Under the pieces are notes generated by a model. The model searched no databases. It had not been told where the DNA came from and was given only the letters and a program-made list of their open reading frames with translations. Source: Sesamum alatum (lineage: Eukaryota > Streptophyta > Magnoliopsida > Lamiales > Pedaliaceae). From it: 64,000 nucleotides of DNA. A program made the translations under genes and the position numbers. The stretch lies in assembly GCA_034509735.1 (NCBI GenBank), contig JACGWO010000011.1, positions 12,433,866-12,497,865 of the forward strand. Direction: 5' to 3'. Below are positions 54,764 through 64,000 of this stretch, in pieces (position 1 is the first letter of the stretch; every line of letters starts with the position of its first letter).

Positions 54764-54773
54764 AGATTCCTGT

Positions 54774-55155
54774 CTCTATTTTCCCCTGTTCAATTCACAA
54801 CTTTGCAATTCACCACTTTGCGACGTCATCATATACCTTTTCTCCACCTACTTTCCACGTCCCACTGCTTATTCATTGCTATATGTGATTTTGCTGCCCA
54901 TGTTCACAAGCTACGATGCAATATACGAATACGGTGATACGAAAAATTAGGACACAATACGATATTGATATGACTATATATAATATATTTTCTTTTTATA
55001 TATATTCTAAATTTTTTATAAAATTAAAATATACTATATGAAAAATATCAAAATAAAATATAAAATAAACATGTTTTATGTATCTAAATTTTTAATCAAA
55101 ATACATGATTTGAGAAATATATATAATCAGTTTATTTTAAAAATTATGAAATAAT
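54774..55155. other. Intergenic
   Basis: No gene. The phrase 'gatacgaaaaattaggacac' recalls repeat-associated sequence but no structure is complete. Confidence 0.4.
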
Positions 55156-55164
55156 TTTTTTTAA

Positions 55165-55561
55165 GGGTAAATTACAGCTACCTCTCTTGAGGTTTGGCAT
55201 AATTACAAATACCCCCTTGAGGTTTGTAATCGTCTAACAATTAACCAATTTCCATTCATTTTATCGGTAAATTTATCAAAATGCCCTTATGCATTTTATT
55301 TAATTTTTAAAATATTTTGAATTTTTTTGGACTACAATGCGCAGGGAGAGGTTTTTAAATTTTTATACACAGAGGAGTTAATAATGCAATTTGTCTCAGG
55401 TGATTTTTCTACAATTTAAAATAAAAATCAAGGACAAAATGATCAATTTCAGGCCTCTGGTTGAAAATTACAAACCTCAGGGGGTATTTGTAATTTTTTC
55501 AAACAATGAGGGGGTCTTTATAATTATGCCAAATCTCAGGGGAGGTAGCTGTAATTTACAG
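55165..55561. mobile_element. Mutator-like MITE, 397 bp
   Basis: Ends GGGTAAATTACAGCTACCTC... and ...GAGGTAGCTGTAATTTACA. Flanked by TTTTTTTAA on both sides (55156-55164 and 55562-55570). The inner half-sites 'gaggtttggcataatta' and 'taattatgccaaatctc' are inverted copies. Confidence 0.78.
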
Positions 55562-56332
55562 TTTTTTTAATCATCCAAATTAGTTAAATCAGCATGATTA
55601 TCTCTCGATATTTTAGAAATTTCATCCCAAAATTTTTAGTTTGAGAGAAGTGAATTAAGTTTTTTTCTTTTTTATTTAGCCCAAAACTCTTTTTTTTTTA
55701 AAACTAATAATTCAAAATTCTTTAAAATTATAAAAAAGAATCTCAAACGTGTCCAAAACTTGTTGGACACTCCTCCGAAACGTGTTGGACGCGCCAATAA
55801 GAATGTCCGACACTGTGTTCTTTTTTTTCATTTTTCTTTTTTAATTTTCGGCCGTGTCCGTGCCCACATGTGTCCAATATTACATCGAGTAATTTTTTGA
55901 CGTGCCTGTGCACTATAGTTCACAAGTTTTAGACTACAATGCGCAGGGAAAGTTTTTTAAGTTTTTTTACATAGAGGAGTTAATAATGCATTTGTCTCGG
56001 CTGATTTTTCTATAATTTAACAAAAAAATCAAGGGCAAAATGGTCAATTTTAGGCCTCTGGTGAAAATTACAAAATCTCAGGGGTATTTGTAATTTTTCT
56101 AACAAAGAGGGGGTATTTGTAATTATGCTAAACCTCAGGGGAGGTAGCTGTAATTTACCTTTTTTTTTAATCATCCAAATTAGTTAAATTATCATGATTA
56201 TCTCTCGATTTTTTAGTAAATTCATCCAAAATTTTTAGTTTGAGAGAAGTGAATTAAGTTTTTTTTTTCTTTTTTATTTAGCCCAAAACTCTAATGTTTT
56301 TTTTTTTAAAAAAAAATAATTCAAAATTCTTT
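55323..56332 (+). repeat. Tandem duplication of a MITE half plus its flank
   Basis: 55323-55724 and about 55922-56332 are direct copies (about 10% divergent by eye) covering the right half of the MITE at 55165, its target-site side and about 160 bp of flank ('agtttgagagaagtgaatta'). The second copy lacks the left half of the MITE. Confidence 0.8.
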
Positions 56333-56573
56333 AGTGGCGAATATAAATTAATCACGATTGTGCAACTGTCATTAGTCGTTGTTTCTGCAAGTGTGACCAA
56401 AACATTGGCCATGGCCAAAACCATGACAAATGCCTTAGCTATGACTAAAAATCATGGTAAATATAGATTAACCGTGGTAAAAATATAAGTTTTTTTGCAT
56501 TGATTTTGTTTAACCGTGGTTAATAGTGTTGATTCACTATGATTTTTGGCCCGTGTCATTTATAGTGTAGCAA
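56333..56573. mobile_element. MITE family X, copy 4 (decayed)
   Basis: Shares 'ccatggccaaaaccatgac', 'attaaccgtggtaaaaata' and 'tttttgcattgattttg' with copies 1-3. Ends are degenerate (right end ATAGTGTAGC). Confidence 0.55.
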
Positions 56574-56584
56574 AAAGTCAGCTT

Positions 56585-56690
56585 TTTTTTATAGTGTCAC
56601 GACATCTCTCACTGACGGAATTCAAACCCATGACCTTAAAAATTATGAACCTGAGTTTCGCTAATTGAACTAAGCCTAATTGTTAGCATC
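56585..56690 (-). repeat. SINE-like tRNA-derived sequence
   Basis: On the minus strand a box A-like sequence GGCTTAGTTCAATTAGC (56676-56660) is followed 30 bp later by a box B-like GGGTTTGAATTCC (56629-56617), the spacing of an internal RNA polymerase III promoter. It cannot fold as a functional tRNA as far as I can see. Element limits are uncertain. Confidence 0.5.
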
Positions 56691-57278
56691 ACTCATTGTT
56701 GAGGATGGCTTTTACTCAATATTATTCTGTGCCATTTATTAAATTAAAAGTTTGTGAAAAATTGAAAAGAGTTTTGAAGTTTTCATTTGGGTTTGTCGCT
56801 TTTTGTACTTTTATTTTTGGAAAGAATTCCTGACTAAGTCTTGGAAGATGATTTTTGTTGTATATATTAGGTTAGAGGTATTTTAGTTTTCTGAACATTA
56901 ATGTAATGAATCGAGATTTTTGTCAAATATCAAAACCTCAAATAAGAGATAGGGTAAATTACATTAACACCCCCAAACTAGATCTAATTATACAGACATC
57001 TCCTATTCTTTAAAAAATTACCTTGAAGTTATAATTATAATTACAAATACACCTATATTCCATGACGAAACTTCACACACACACCCTTGCATTAATTCCC
57101 TCTCAAGAGGTGTACTTGTAGTTTTATAACGGATAGAGAGTGTTTGTGTAACTAGATCTAATTTTAGAGGCGCCGATGCAAGAAAATGAAAGCGTGAATA
57201 TATAAGCAAGGCCACGAACCTTGCCGTATAATATCAACCCAGAAAATAAAACATCATTCGATTAGGAAATAGGTAGTA
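56691..57278. other. Intergenic with MITE fragment
   Basis: About 56947-57190 holds one MITE-like end (GGGTAAATTACATTAACACC) and an inverted 'aactagatctaatt' pair. No gene; it includes the 3' flank of the zinc-finger gene. Confidence 0.4.
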
Positions 57279-59012
57279 CTAACATTTCCACATAGTATTG
57301 CTGCAAAAATTGTCGTTCAAATAGCTATAGTTTTTTGCAGCCATCTGAGGTATGAATGCAGCCTCCTTTGATTTGTGCTTATTTCCATGTAGGTGTTGGT
57401 TCACCGGTAGCTCAGTGGTGGCACTAACTTGGCAAAGAGCACAACTCCATTCCTCTTTAGCTTTCTTCCTCAACATGCCGTCTGGCCGGAACTCCGGCCG
57501 CCATGGTGGTGTTGCAACCTTCCTCTTTGATCCCGATGTATTTTCATCCTACAATACTCCGAGAAATACACATAATTCTACCAAGTAAATGGCCAAAGAA
57601 CCAAAGCCCTCCACTACTTCCAAGTCAAGATGCACAGTGAGTTGCTGATCAGGACCAGATTGATTCAATAACAAAGTGATCGATTCAGGCCAAGCCCGCT
57701 TCGGACCAGCCTAGTCTAGTGGCTTAGGACCACTTGGTCTAATTCCGCTTGGGCTAGGCATGCTGGACCATTTGTTTTTCTTTTAATAATACATATTTAG
57801 CATATAATTTTTATTTTATTATTCTAAGTTGATTATTCTAGTAAGTTTTTTATACGTTTGAAATTCTAAATTGTTTTTTATCTTTATTGTTCTATTTCTT
57901 AATTTTTAGTACATTAATTAATTAATACTCTTTGTTTATTTTTTTTCAAACTTTATTTTAAGTTCTTTTGTGAATTTGTTATTATCTAAGTTATTATTGT
58001 AAATTTGTTAGTCAAATTATTATTTAAATTCATTATATAATTTTAACTATTATGTTTTCAAGTTATAAGTCTATGTGATTTAATTTATCATTTATTTATT
58101 TTATAATTCAACCATAAATTTAAGTAATTGTTTAAAGAACACATCAATTCCATAAATAAAAAAAAATAGATACATTTGGCTTAGTCCGGGCCGCAATCAA
58201 GCTAATTCATGAGTGGGACCTATGCAAAAACCCCAAAATCAGCCATGAATAGTAGTGGGCCGATCCAGAATCTGCTCGACCCACTGTGCACGTTGACTTC
58301 CAAGCCTCATGTTTCCCCCTTTCCATCCGAATGAAACAAGGGGGATAAATTAAAAAAAAAAAAAACCAAATAAACTAATTTTATTGTAGAATGCAGAGAA
58401 CTTGACGAAAGTTGGAGAAAAGAATAGGATGTCTAACCTTTGAAATTCTGAGGTGAAACGTCCCTCTCTGAAATCCTCCACCTTCACACCTTCCAGTCGA
58501 CCTCCCTGCGGCCCTCGTCTCCATAACTGGAACCCTCAATGGCGAGCCTGTTACCGGTGACGAGCCAAACGGAAATGCATTGTTGCACCTCCGTAGAGCC
58601 AATCCCGACTCCATCATGATCAGCTCTCTCCTTACTTCATCCTCTAAAGTACGCCTTCTCATGATCTCCGACAGGATTATCTCCTCTCGGATCCATTCCT
58701 TTTCGATCTCTCTCTGGATTGCCTTGTGCAACTCATCGGAGCGAGGGTAAAGCTGTTTCTGATGATGATATTGGGAATGTTGATAATTAGCCCTTTCTGA
58801 TCCTGGTCCCATATAGGCAGCTAAAACAATTTAAATAGCAGAAGATGGAATCGAAAATCAGCAGAAAATTTTGGAAAAAAAAAAAAAGTAAAATAAAACA
58901 TAAGAAGACAGAAAGCAGCATACGTACGAGGAGGGGCTTGTTGTGTGAAAAAACTGTATTTGGAGGAGTGAAGAATGTGAGATGAAGGTTGGTGATCATT
59001 CTTCCACTCCAT
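57279..59012 (-). CDS. U1/matrin-type C2H2 zinc-finger protein, three exons
   Basis: Exons 59012-58928, 58820-58438 and 57548-57279 (85, 383 and 270 nt) give 245 residues. Donors are GTACGT and GTTAGA, acceptors TTTTAG and TTGTAG, and phases fit. The first exon (MEWKNDHQPSSHILHSSK...) joins in frame before the Met that begins the longest single-frame ORF, so I prefer Met 59012. The N-terminal half has a charged helix (LHKAIQREIEKEWIREEI, then RRTLEDEVRRELI). The C-terminal exon has WRPEFRPDGMLRKKAKEEW and one finger CALCQVSATTELPVNQHLHGNKH (CX2CX12HX5H), the spacing of U1-type fingers that bind double-stranded or structured RNA, then a short tail. Likely nuclear. Molecular role unknown; no named gene recognised. 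Confidence 0.85.
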
Positions 59013-60273
59013 TAATTATACAATAGATCGAACAACACTCTCATAAATGGATGTGCGAACTGTTCGTGCATTGAAAAGAAGGTAAAAATATGGGAATCTG
59101 AATCATTAGGGCTTTGAAAAGTGGAGAAAGAGAGAAGAAGATTGCGGGGAGTAAAGGCAAAGGAGAAAGAATTTTAAATGACTTAATGTGAAAAGAATTT
59201 GAAATCCATCCATATATCAAAATATAATTCAAAATTGGAATGAAAGGATTTGAAATCCTTTAAATTTAGAATTATCCAAATAAATTCAAATGATTTGTTA
59301 TTTGATTTTAAATCCTTCCATCCAAATGCAAATTGAGGGTAAGCGAATAGAATTTTCACAAATTTCTATACTAATTATAGAAATTATTAATTTTGAATAA
59401 GATTTATTTTTAAAAAGATCACAGTTCAAATAATCTTCGAGGGAATTATCGTCATAAACATTTTTTAAGGGGGCTAAATGACAAATGCATTTTCATCCGA
59501 AAAACTCTAGATAATTTTTTTAGGAGGGTTTTTATTATTTTTTTTTTTTATATCTTATGAGGTGAATACAACTGTAAACATACTTTAGAAGTGGAAAGTG
59601 CATCTCAACCCTGAATTAAAGGAAATATAAATAAGATTGTCAGATGTAAAAAAATCCTTTTTTTTAATTAAATTATATTGGAAATTGATTGTAATAATAT
59701 ATGGAAATATTAAAATAACATCGTTTGAAAATAAAATAAAATGATTTTGCAAACATGTTATAACAATGTGATTATAATATCACTTTAAATTCTTACCTTC
59801 ATACATTGTATAAAAATATAGAAAATTAGAAGAATAACTTAGAATTAATTGACTACTTTATCCCATTCACATATTTATACATATATATACCTATACATTA
59901 TAAATAAAAATATTAATTAATATAATCATCAGTATTGTTGTCTTTAATATTAATTTATGTATTATCAGACAATGTACGAACTTATAAGAATCTTAGTATA
60001 TTATTGTTGTTGTTGTTCAAACAATGATGATGATGATGACGATGACGACAACGATGATGATGACAACGACGACAATGCGATTGAACGTGGTCAATGCGAT
60101 CTATGTAAATATAAAATGGACCCAAACTTGATTGTTAAAATGTGATTTGTTTTGAATATGGGCTCAAGATCGACCCAACCCAACTTGATGTGAGCGTGAA
60201 ATAGCTCGTCTAAGGAACTTTTAAGGCTTGAGAAAATTGAGCCTCTAACGTCAGCAAGTCAGAAAAGAGAATC
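59013..60273. other. Promoter side of the zinc-finger gene and AT-rich spacer
   Basis: Starts with the promoter of the minus-strand zinc-finger gene, in which no single TATA box stands out. The rest is AT-rich without a supported gene. Confidence 0.4.
60003..60076 (+). repeat. Trinucleotide microsatellite (TTG, ATG/ACG)
   Basis: TTG repeats at 60003-60016, then GATGATGAT/GACGAC-type repeats to about 60076. Confidence 0.85.
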
Positions 60274-60730
60274 TGTAAAAAAAAACATATTAGTACTCCA
60301 ACGCTCAAGTTAGTAAACAATCTTGCGAAAATAAAATTGTAAATGAGTAAGTGATGTGGAGAAAAATCATATTTGCAAAAAGACCCTCAAACTTATTACT
60401 AATTGCACCAAGGCCCTCATGGAAAGTTGGGGGAAGTTAAAAGAGAAGTTGTGGGGAGTTGAAGAGAAGGGGGGTTGAAAAGAAAGTGGGCTAGCGAAAT
60501 GATGAAAATGCCCTCAGCAGATCAATTTTAGGTCGTAGGATCGAAGGGCAACGTTGTAATTTCACCCCCTAAAATTTACTATAAATAGGGGGTGAATTCA
60601 TTGTTAAACTTACCTTTTTTAATGAATAAGAATAGCAACTTTTACATTTTTCATTACGTTTCTTTAGCTTCTTGAATTGATTTGGTGCACACGTGCGTAG
60701 GCTACGTACTTTTCGAATTATACACCATCA
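60274..60730 (+). repeat. 5' LTR of a second Tat-type gypsy element (left end uncertain)
   Basis: The right end is fixed by the primer binding site that follows (TTTGGCGCCGTCTGTGGGAA, from 60732). A TATA box CTATAAATAG lies at 60579-60588 and AATGAATAAG near 60620 may be the polyadenylation signal, as in an LTR. A possible start is TGTAAAAAAAAAC at 60274. The partner LTR is outside the window. Confidence 0.55.
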
Positions 60731-60731
60731 G

Positions 60732-60751
60732 TTTGGCGCCGTCTGTGGGAA
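60732..60751 (+). other. Primer binding site of the second gypsy element
   Basis: TTTGGCGCCGTCTGTGGGAA, nearly the same site as in the first gypsy element (minus strand at 23541-23558). Confidence 0.75.
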
Positions 60752-60769
60752 GCAGTCTAGGCATCGAAG

Positions 60770-62272
60770 ATGAACACCAGATCAAGGGCAAGAAGCGTGA
60801 ATGTGGGGCAAGAGGACCCTATGAGAAGAGAGGAGGAGGAGCAAGGCCACGCCCTGGCGAATCCACCAGCACCAGTTCAGAGGGTGGAGAACCAAGAGGA
60901 AGAGCAGGGCCGCGCCCTGGAGAATCCTCCAGCACAGAGCCGAGAGGAAGAAGGGTACGAGGAGGTTGAGGCCCCACCACCTCCACCAGTCATCCAAATA
61001 ACTCAAGAGGCCCTCCACTAGTTGATAGAAGAGGCATCTGCTCAGGCTGCCGCGAGGGCCGTAGCTCAGTACATTGCTGGTCAGACAGCACCCCCGCGAC
61101 CCCTTCGCCATCCTGGGAGGGGGCAGGACGCACCTGCAAGGGGGCAGAGGCCCGACGAGGAAGCCTTTGGAGGCGTGGGTTATGAGGAGGAGGTCAATAG
61201 CAGGGCCACGCAGCCCGAGGATGATTTTTGTCCTTCACCCCATCGTAGAGCGGGAGGTGAAGAGGATTATTTCCTTCATCCGTCACATGAGGGGCATGAA
61301 GACAATTATATTCCCCCCCAAGGGGGGAGGCAGCCAGCACAAGGAGGAGGATATTATGAGAGAGGAGCCGCTCCCCTGCACACCTTCCCTAACCCGCTGG
61401 GACCTTCAGGATATCCGGCTCGACCTTTGGCAGTGGCACCTCCCCGTCGGTGCCCATTCGCCCCCCACATATTGGCAGAAGCTATCCACCCAGGAATTAA
61501 GATTCCAAGTCTGAACGAGAATAGCGGAGTGGGGGATCCTCAAGATCACTTCTACCGCTTTATGGCCAGAGCCGATTTACTGGACATCAACGATGCGGCA
61601 TATTGCAAATTATTTCGCACTACCCTTTCGGGGAAAGCCATGGCATGGTTCAATCAGCTGCCTCCTAGGACTATCGAGTCATTTGAGCAACTTTCCCAGC
61701 GCTTCCTGCACCACTTCTCGATTAACAAGCGGTACCCTAAGACCGCTTCATACTTGTTTACAATAATCCAGCGGGAAAATGAAACTTTAAGAGAATATAT
61801 GCAGCGCTTCTCGGAAGCGGTATTAGAGGTCCCGCACGTGAATCCTGAGCTTTTGGCTAGCATCATGCAGCAAAATTTGAGAAGAGGACGATTTAAGGAG
61901 TCGATAGCAGGGAAGCCCCCTTCGACCCAGGAAGAGTTGTTGCTTCGAGCAGAGAAATATATCCGGATAGAAGAAACAGTAGGATTGCGACCGGTGAATC
62001 CCCTCAAACGAAAAGCTGATGAAGAAGAAAGGAGATTTCCTCCCAGGTCAGAAGGAATCAGGCGGGAAAGGAAGCCACCAATACCGGGGGAGTTAGTGAG
62101 GTACACCCCGTTGAATGCACCGCGAGTTCAAGTTCTCCCCGTGGCTGAACAGCAAGGGCTTGTGAGATGGCCCTATCCGATGAAAGATAATCCCCATAGG
62201 ATGAAGTCTGACGAGTATTGTCACTTTTACAAAGATCGAGGCCACAGCACGGAGGAATGTCGCCATCTGAAA
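60770..62272 (+). pseudogene. Gag of the second Tat-type gypsy element
   Basis: Met 60770 opens an 83-codon Glu/Pro-rich N-terminal part (MNTRSRARSVNVGQEDPM) ending in a TAG at 61019-61021, after which the same frame continues unbroken for 428 codons (LIEEASAQAAARAVAQYIAG). The gag core lies at about 61480-61990: GDPQDHFYRFMARADLLDIN, MAWFNQLPPRTIESFEQLSQ, MQRFSEAVLEVPHVNPELLA, GRFKESIAGKP. A zinc-knuckle-like segment CHFYKDRGHSTEEC with one Cys replaced follows near 62219. A one-base loss near 62270 then shifts the frame. Without the TAG and the shift this would be continuous with pol, as in relatives. Confidence 0.85.
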
Positions 62273-64000
62273 TGGAAATTGAGAAACTTATCAGGAGAGG
62301 CTACCTGAAGGAATTCGTGGCAAAGATGAAGCAAGGACCTCGAGAGGTCACTCGTGAAATTAAGCAACCGACGCCCCGCCTTGAGATAAGAGATAAGGAG
62401 GAGGTAGACCGTGAGAGAAAAGATCACCTTCCGACAGCTGGTGTCATTGGGGTCATTTTGGGAGGCCGGGCTGGAGGGGACTCAGGGCGAGCTAGGAAGG
62501 CGGCCGCCAGAGCAGCAGGAAATGTTCCTAACCAGGTTGCTTGTAGCGAGCTCAAGGGAGTACCTCGAGCACATCTCACGGGGAAGATAACATTTAATGA
62601 TCAGGACTTGGAGGGGAATCTTCCTTCCTGCAACGAGGCAATTGTTGTGGCAGCCTTAGTATCAAACTTCTGGGTGAGGAAAATTTTGATTGACAGCGGG
62701 AGTTCAACGGACATCCTATTTTACAAGGCTTTTTCTCAAATGAGGATCGACAACATACAGCTTACGCCCGTCAATACCCCCTTAACCAACTTTAGCGGAG
62801 ATGTGGTTGTGCCATTGGGGGAAGCCATGTTGCCAATATCGATTGGGACGTATCCCAGGCGTGTGACCAAGTTCGTAAAATTTTTGGTGGTGGATGCACC
62901 TTCGGCTTACAATGCTATCTTGGGGAGACCAAGCTTGAACCTCTTCCAAGCTGTGATATCCACTTACCACATGAAAGTGAAGTTCCTCACACCTGAAGGA
63001 GTAGGAGAGATGGTGGGAGACAGGAAGCAAGCCAGGGAATGTTATGCCAGCACGCTGAAGATGTCAGTAGAGGACCGTGAGAGGAAAGGCGAAGGCAGCG
63101 ATAGTTTAATGCCTAAGAAGGAAACTCTTGGGAGAGAGCTAGGTAAAAAGAGCTCCACGGAGGAGCAAAGGGAAGAAACCAGGAAAGAAGCCAAAAAGAA
63201 GAAGGTGGAAGAGGAAAGATTAGAGGCTTTTGAAGAGATCAAAATGGTCGAGCTCCTAGGTGATCCTAAGAAGGTGTTGAAAGTCGGGTCGCTGCTAAGT
63301 GAGCAGATTGAGCATGTCATTGTTGATTTCTTGCAAAGATCAGTGGACGCTTTTGCATGGGAGCTGTCAGATATGAAAGGGATAGACCCCGAAGTTATGG
63401 TCCACAGACTCAACGTGGATTCAAAGGCAAAGCCTGTGAAGCAGAAAAGGAGGGCATTTTGGGTAGAGAGGAACAAGATCATAGGCGAGAAGGTTGAGAA
63501 ATTGCTTCAAGTAGATTATATTCGACCGGTGTACTACCCAGAATGGTTGGCCAATGTGGTCCTTGTCCCAAAGAGCAATGGAAAGTGGAGGATGTGCATA
63601 GACTTCATTGATTTGAATCGAGCTTGCCCCAAAGACTCGTACCCCTTGCCCAGGATTGACGCGCTTATTGATTCAACTTCAGGATGCGAGTTGATGAGTT
63701 TCCTGGATGCGTTTCAAGGTTACAATCAGATTCGACTAGCGCGCCAGGACCAAGAAAAGACAAGTTTTGTGACGGAGCAAGGCACGTACTGCTATAGAGT
63801 GATGCCCTTCGGGCTGAAAATTGCGGGAGCCACATATCAAAGGTTAGTAAATGACATGTTTAGAGAGCAAATAGGGCAGAACATGGAAGTGTATATAGAT
63901 GACATGCTGGTCAAAAGTCGTAGGAAGGAAGATCACGTGACGGACCTTGAGGAATGCTTCCGCACATTGGAGAGATATGGGATGAAGCTAAACCCCACAA
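62270..64000 (+). CDS. Pol (protease and RT) of the second gypsy element, runs off the window
   Basis: An open frame of about 576 codons from the gag-pol joint to the window edge, with no stop seen. Order: end of gag linker (IEKLIRRGYLKEFV); aspartic protease with DSGSS encoded at 62692-62706 and AILGRPSLN near 62920; a Lys/Glu-rich linker; RT with YPEWLANVVLVPKSNGKWRM, DLNRACPKDSYPLP, FLDAFQGYNQI, MPFGLKIAGATYQRL and the catalytic YIDD at 63892-63903. Closely related to the pol of the element at 15.85-23.8 kb but better preserved. RNase H and integrase lie beyond the window. Confidence 0.9.

Noticed and set aside
56617..56676. Possible tRNA gene on the minus strand
   Set aside because: Boxes A and B are present, but I find no acceptor stem or anticodon arm pairing; a SINE-like relic fits better.
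59957..60145. 62-codon ORF with Cys and Asp runs
   Set aside because: It is the translation of the TTG/GAT/GAC microsatellite, with no domain and no splice or promoter support.
62782..63482. Minus-strand ORFs (82 and 146 codons)
   Set aside because: Shadows of the intact + strand protease-RT frame.

Overview
This is plant nuclear DNA, most likely from a eudicot. It has intron-split genes with GT-AG splice sites, a plant receptor kinase, and several plant transposon lineages: Ty1-copia, Ty3-gypsy of the Tat and Athila types, L1-type LINE, CACTA, Mutator-like and hAT-like. I see nothing bacterial or viral. An asterid (Lamiales-like) host is a guess from the look of the repeats and cannot be confirmed here.

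Three host genes are supported. (1) 9432-12830 (-): a two-exon, 976-residue LRR receptor-like kinase close to Arabidopsis At2g24130, with an HCD (non-RD) catalytic loop. (2) 48231-50598 (+): a four-exon, 307-residue plant protein of unknown function with an N-terminal coiled coil and two FDLN motifs. (3) 57279-59012 (-): a three-exon, 245-residue protein with one C-terminal U1/matrin-type C2H2 finger. Almost everything else is transposon-derived.

Layout. 0.2-3.7 kb: 3' half of a reverse-oriented copia element, with its 3' LTR, fused to CACTA sequence. 3.7-6.8 kb: two PF03004-type CACTA transposase remnants, head to head. 7.0-9.2 kb: MITEs, two of them 450-bp Mutator-like twins. 9.4-13.4 kb: the receptor kinase, with a MITE just upstream of its TATA box. 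13.9-15.6 kb: degenerate MITE and CACTA material. 15.85-23.8 kb: an internally deleted Tat-type gypsy element with both LTRs and a multi-exon ORF antisense to gag-pol. 24.4-29.7 kb: nested MITEs. 30.27-32.79 kb: a 5'-truncated LINE with a 16-bp target duplication. 33.3-35.6 kb: a CACTA element end and transposase pseudogene. 36.3-36.9 kb: an unrecognised decayed coding stretch. 37.8-43.3 kb: an Athila-like element lacking nearly all of RT, RNase H and integrase. 43.3-46.3 kb: remains of another gypsy-type ORF. 46.9-48.2 kb: G-tracts and CT repeats leading into gene 2. 51-57 kb: MITEs, a 1.47-kb element with about 290-bp terminal inverted repeats, a tandem duplication and a SINE-like tRNA-derived sequence. 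60.3-64.0 kb: the 5' part of a second Tat-type gypsy element on the + strand, running off the window.

I found no wholly new system. The most informative items are the antisense, intron-containing ORF of the 16-19 kb gypsy element, the repeated capture of one MITE family by another, the long-inverted-repeat element at 53.3 kb, the TGATCA-centred palindromes in the Athila-like element, and the unrecognised ORF remnant at 36.3-36.9 kb. All coordinates come from reading by eye; splice sites and repeat ends may be off by a few bases.
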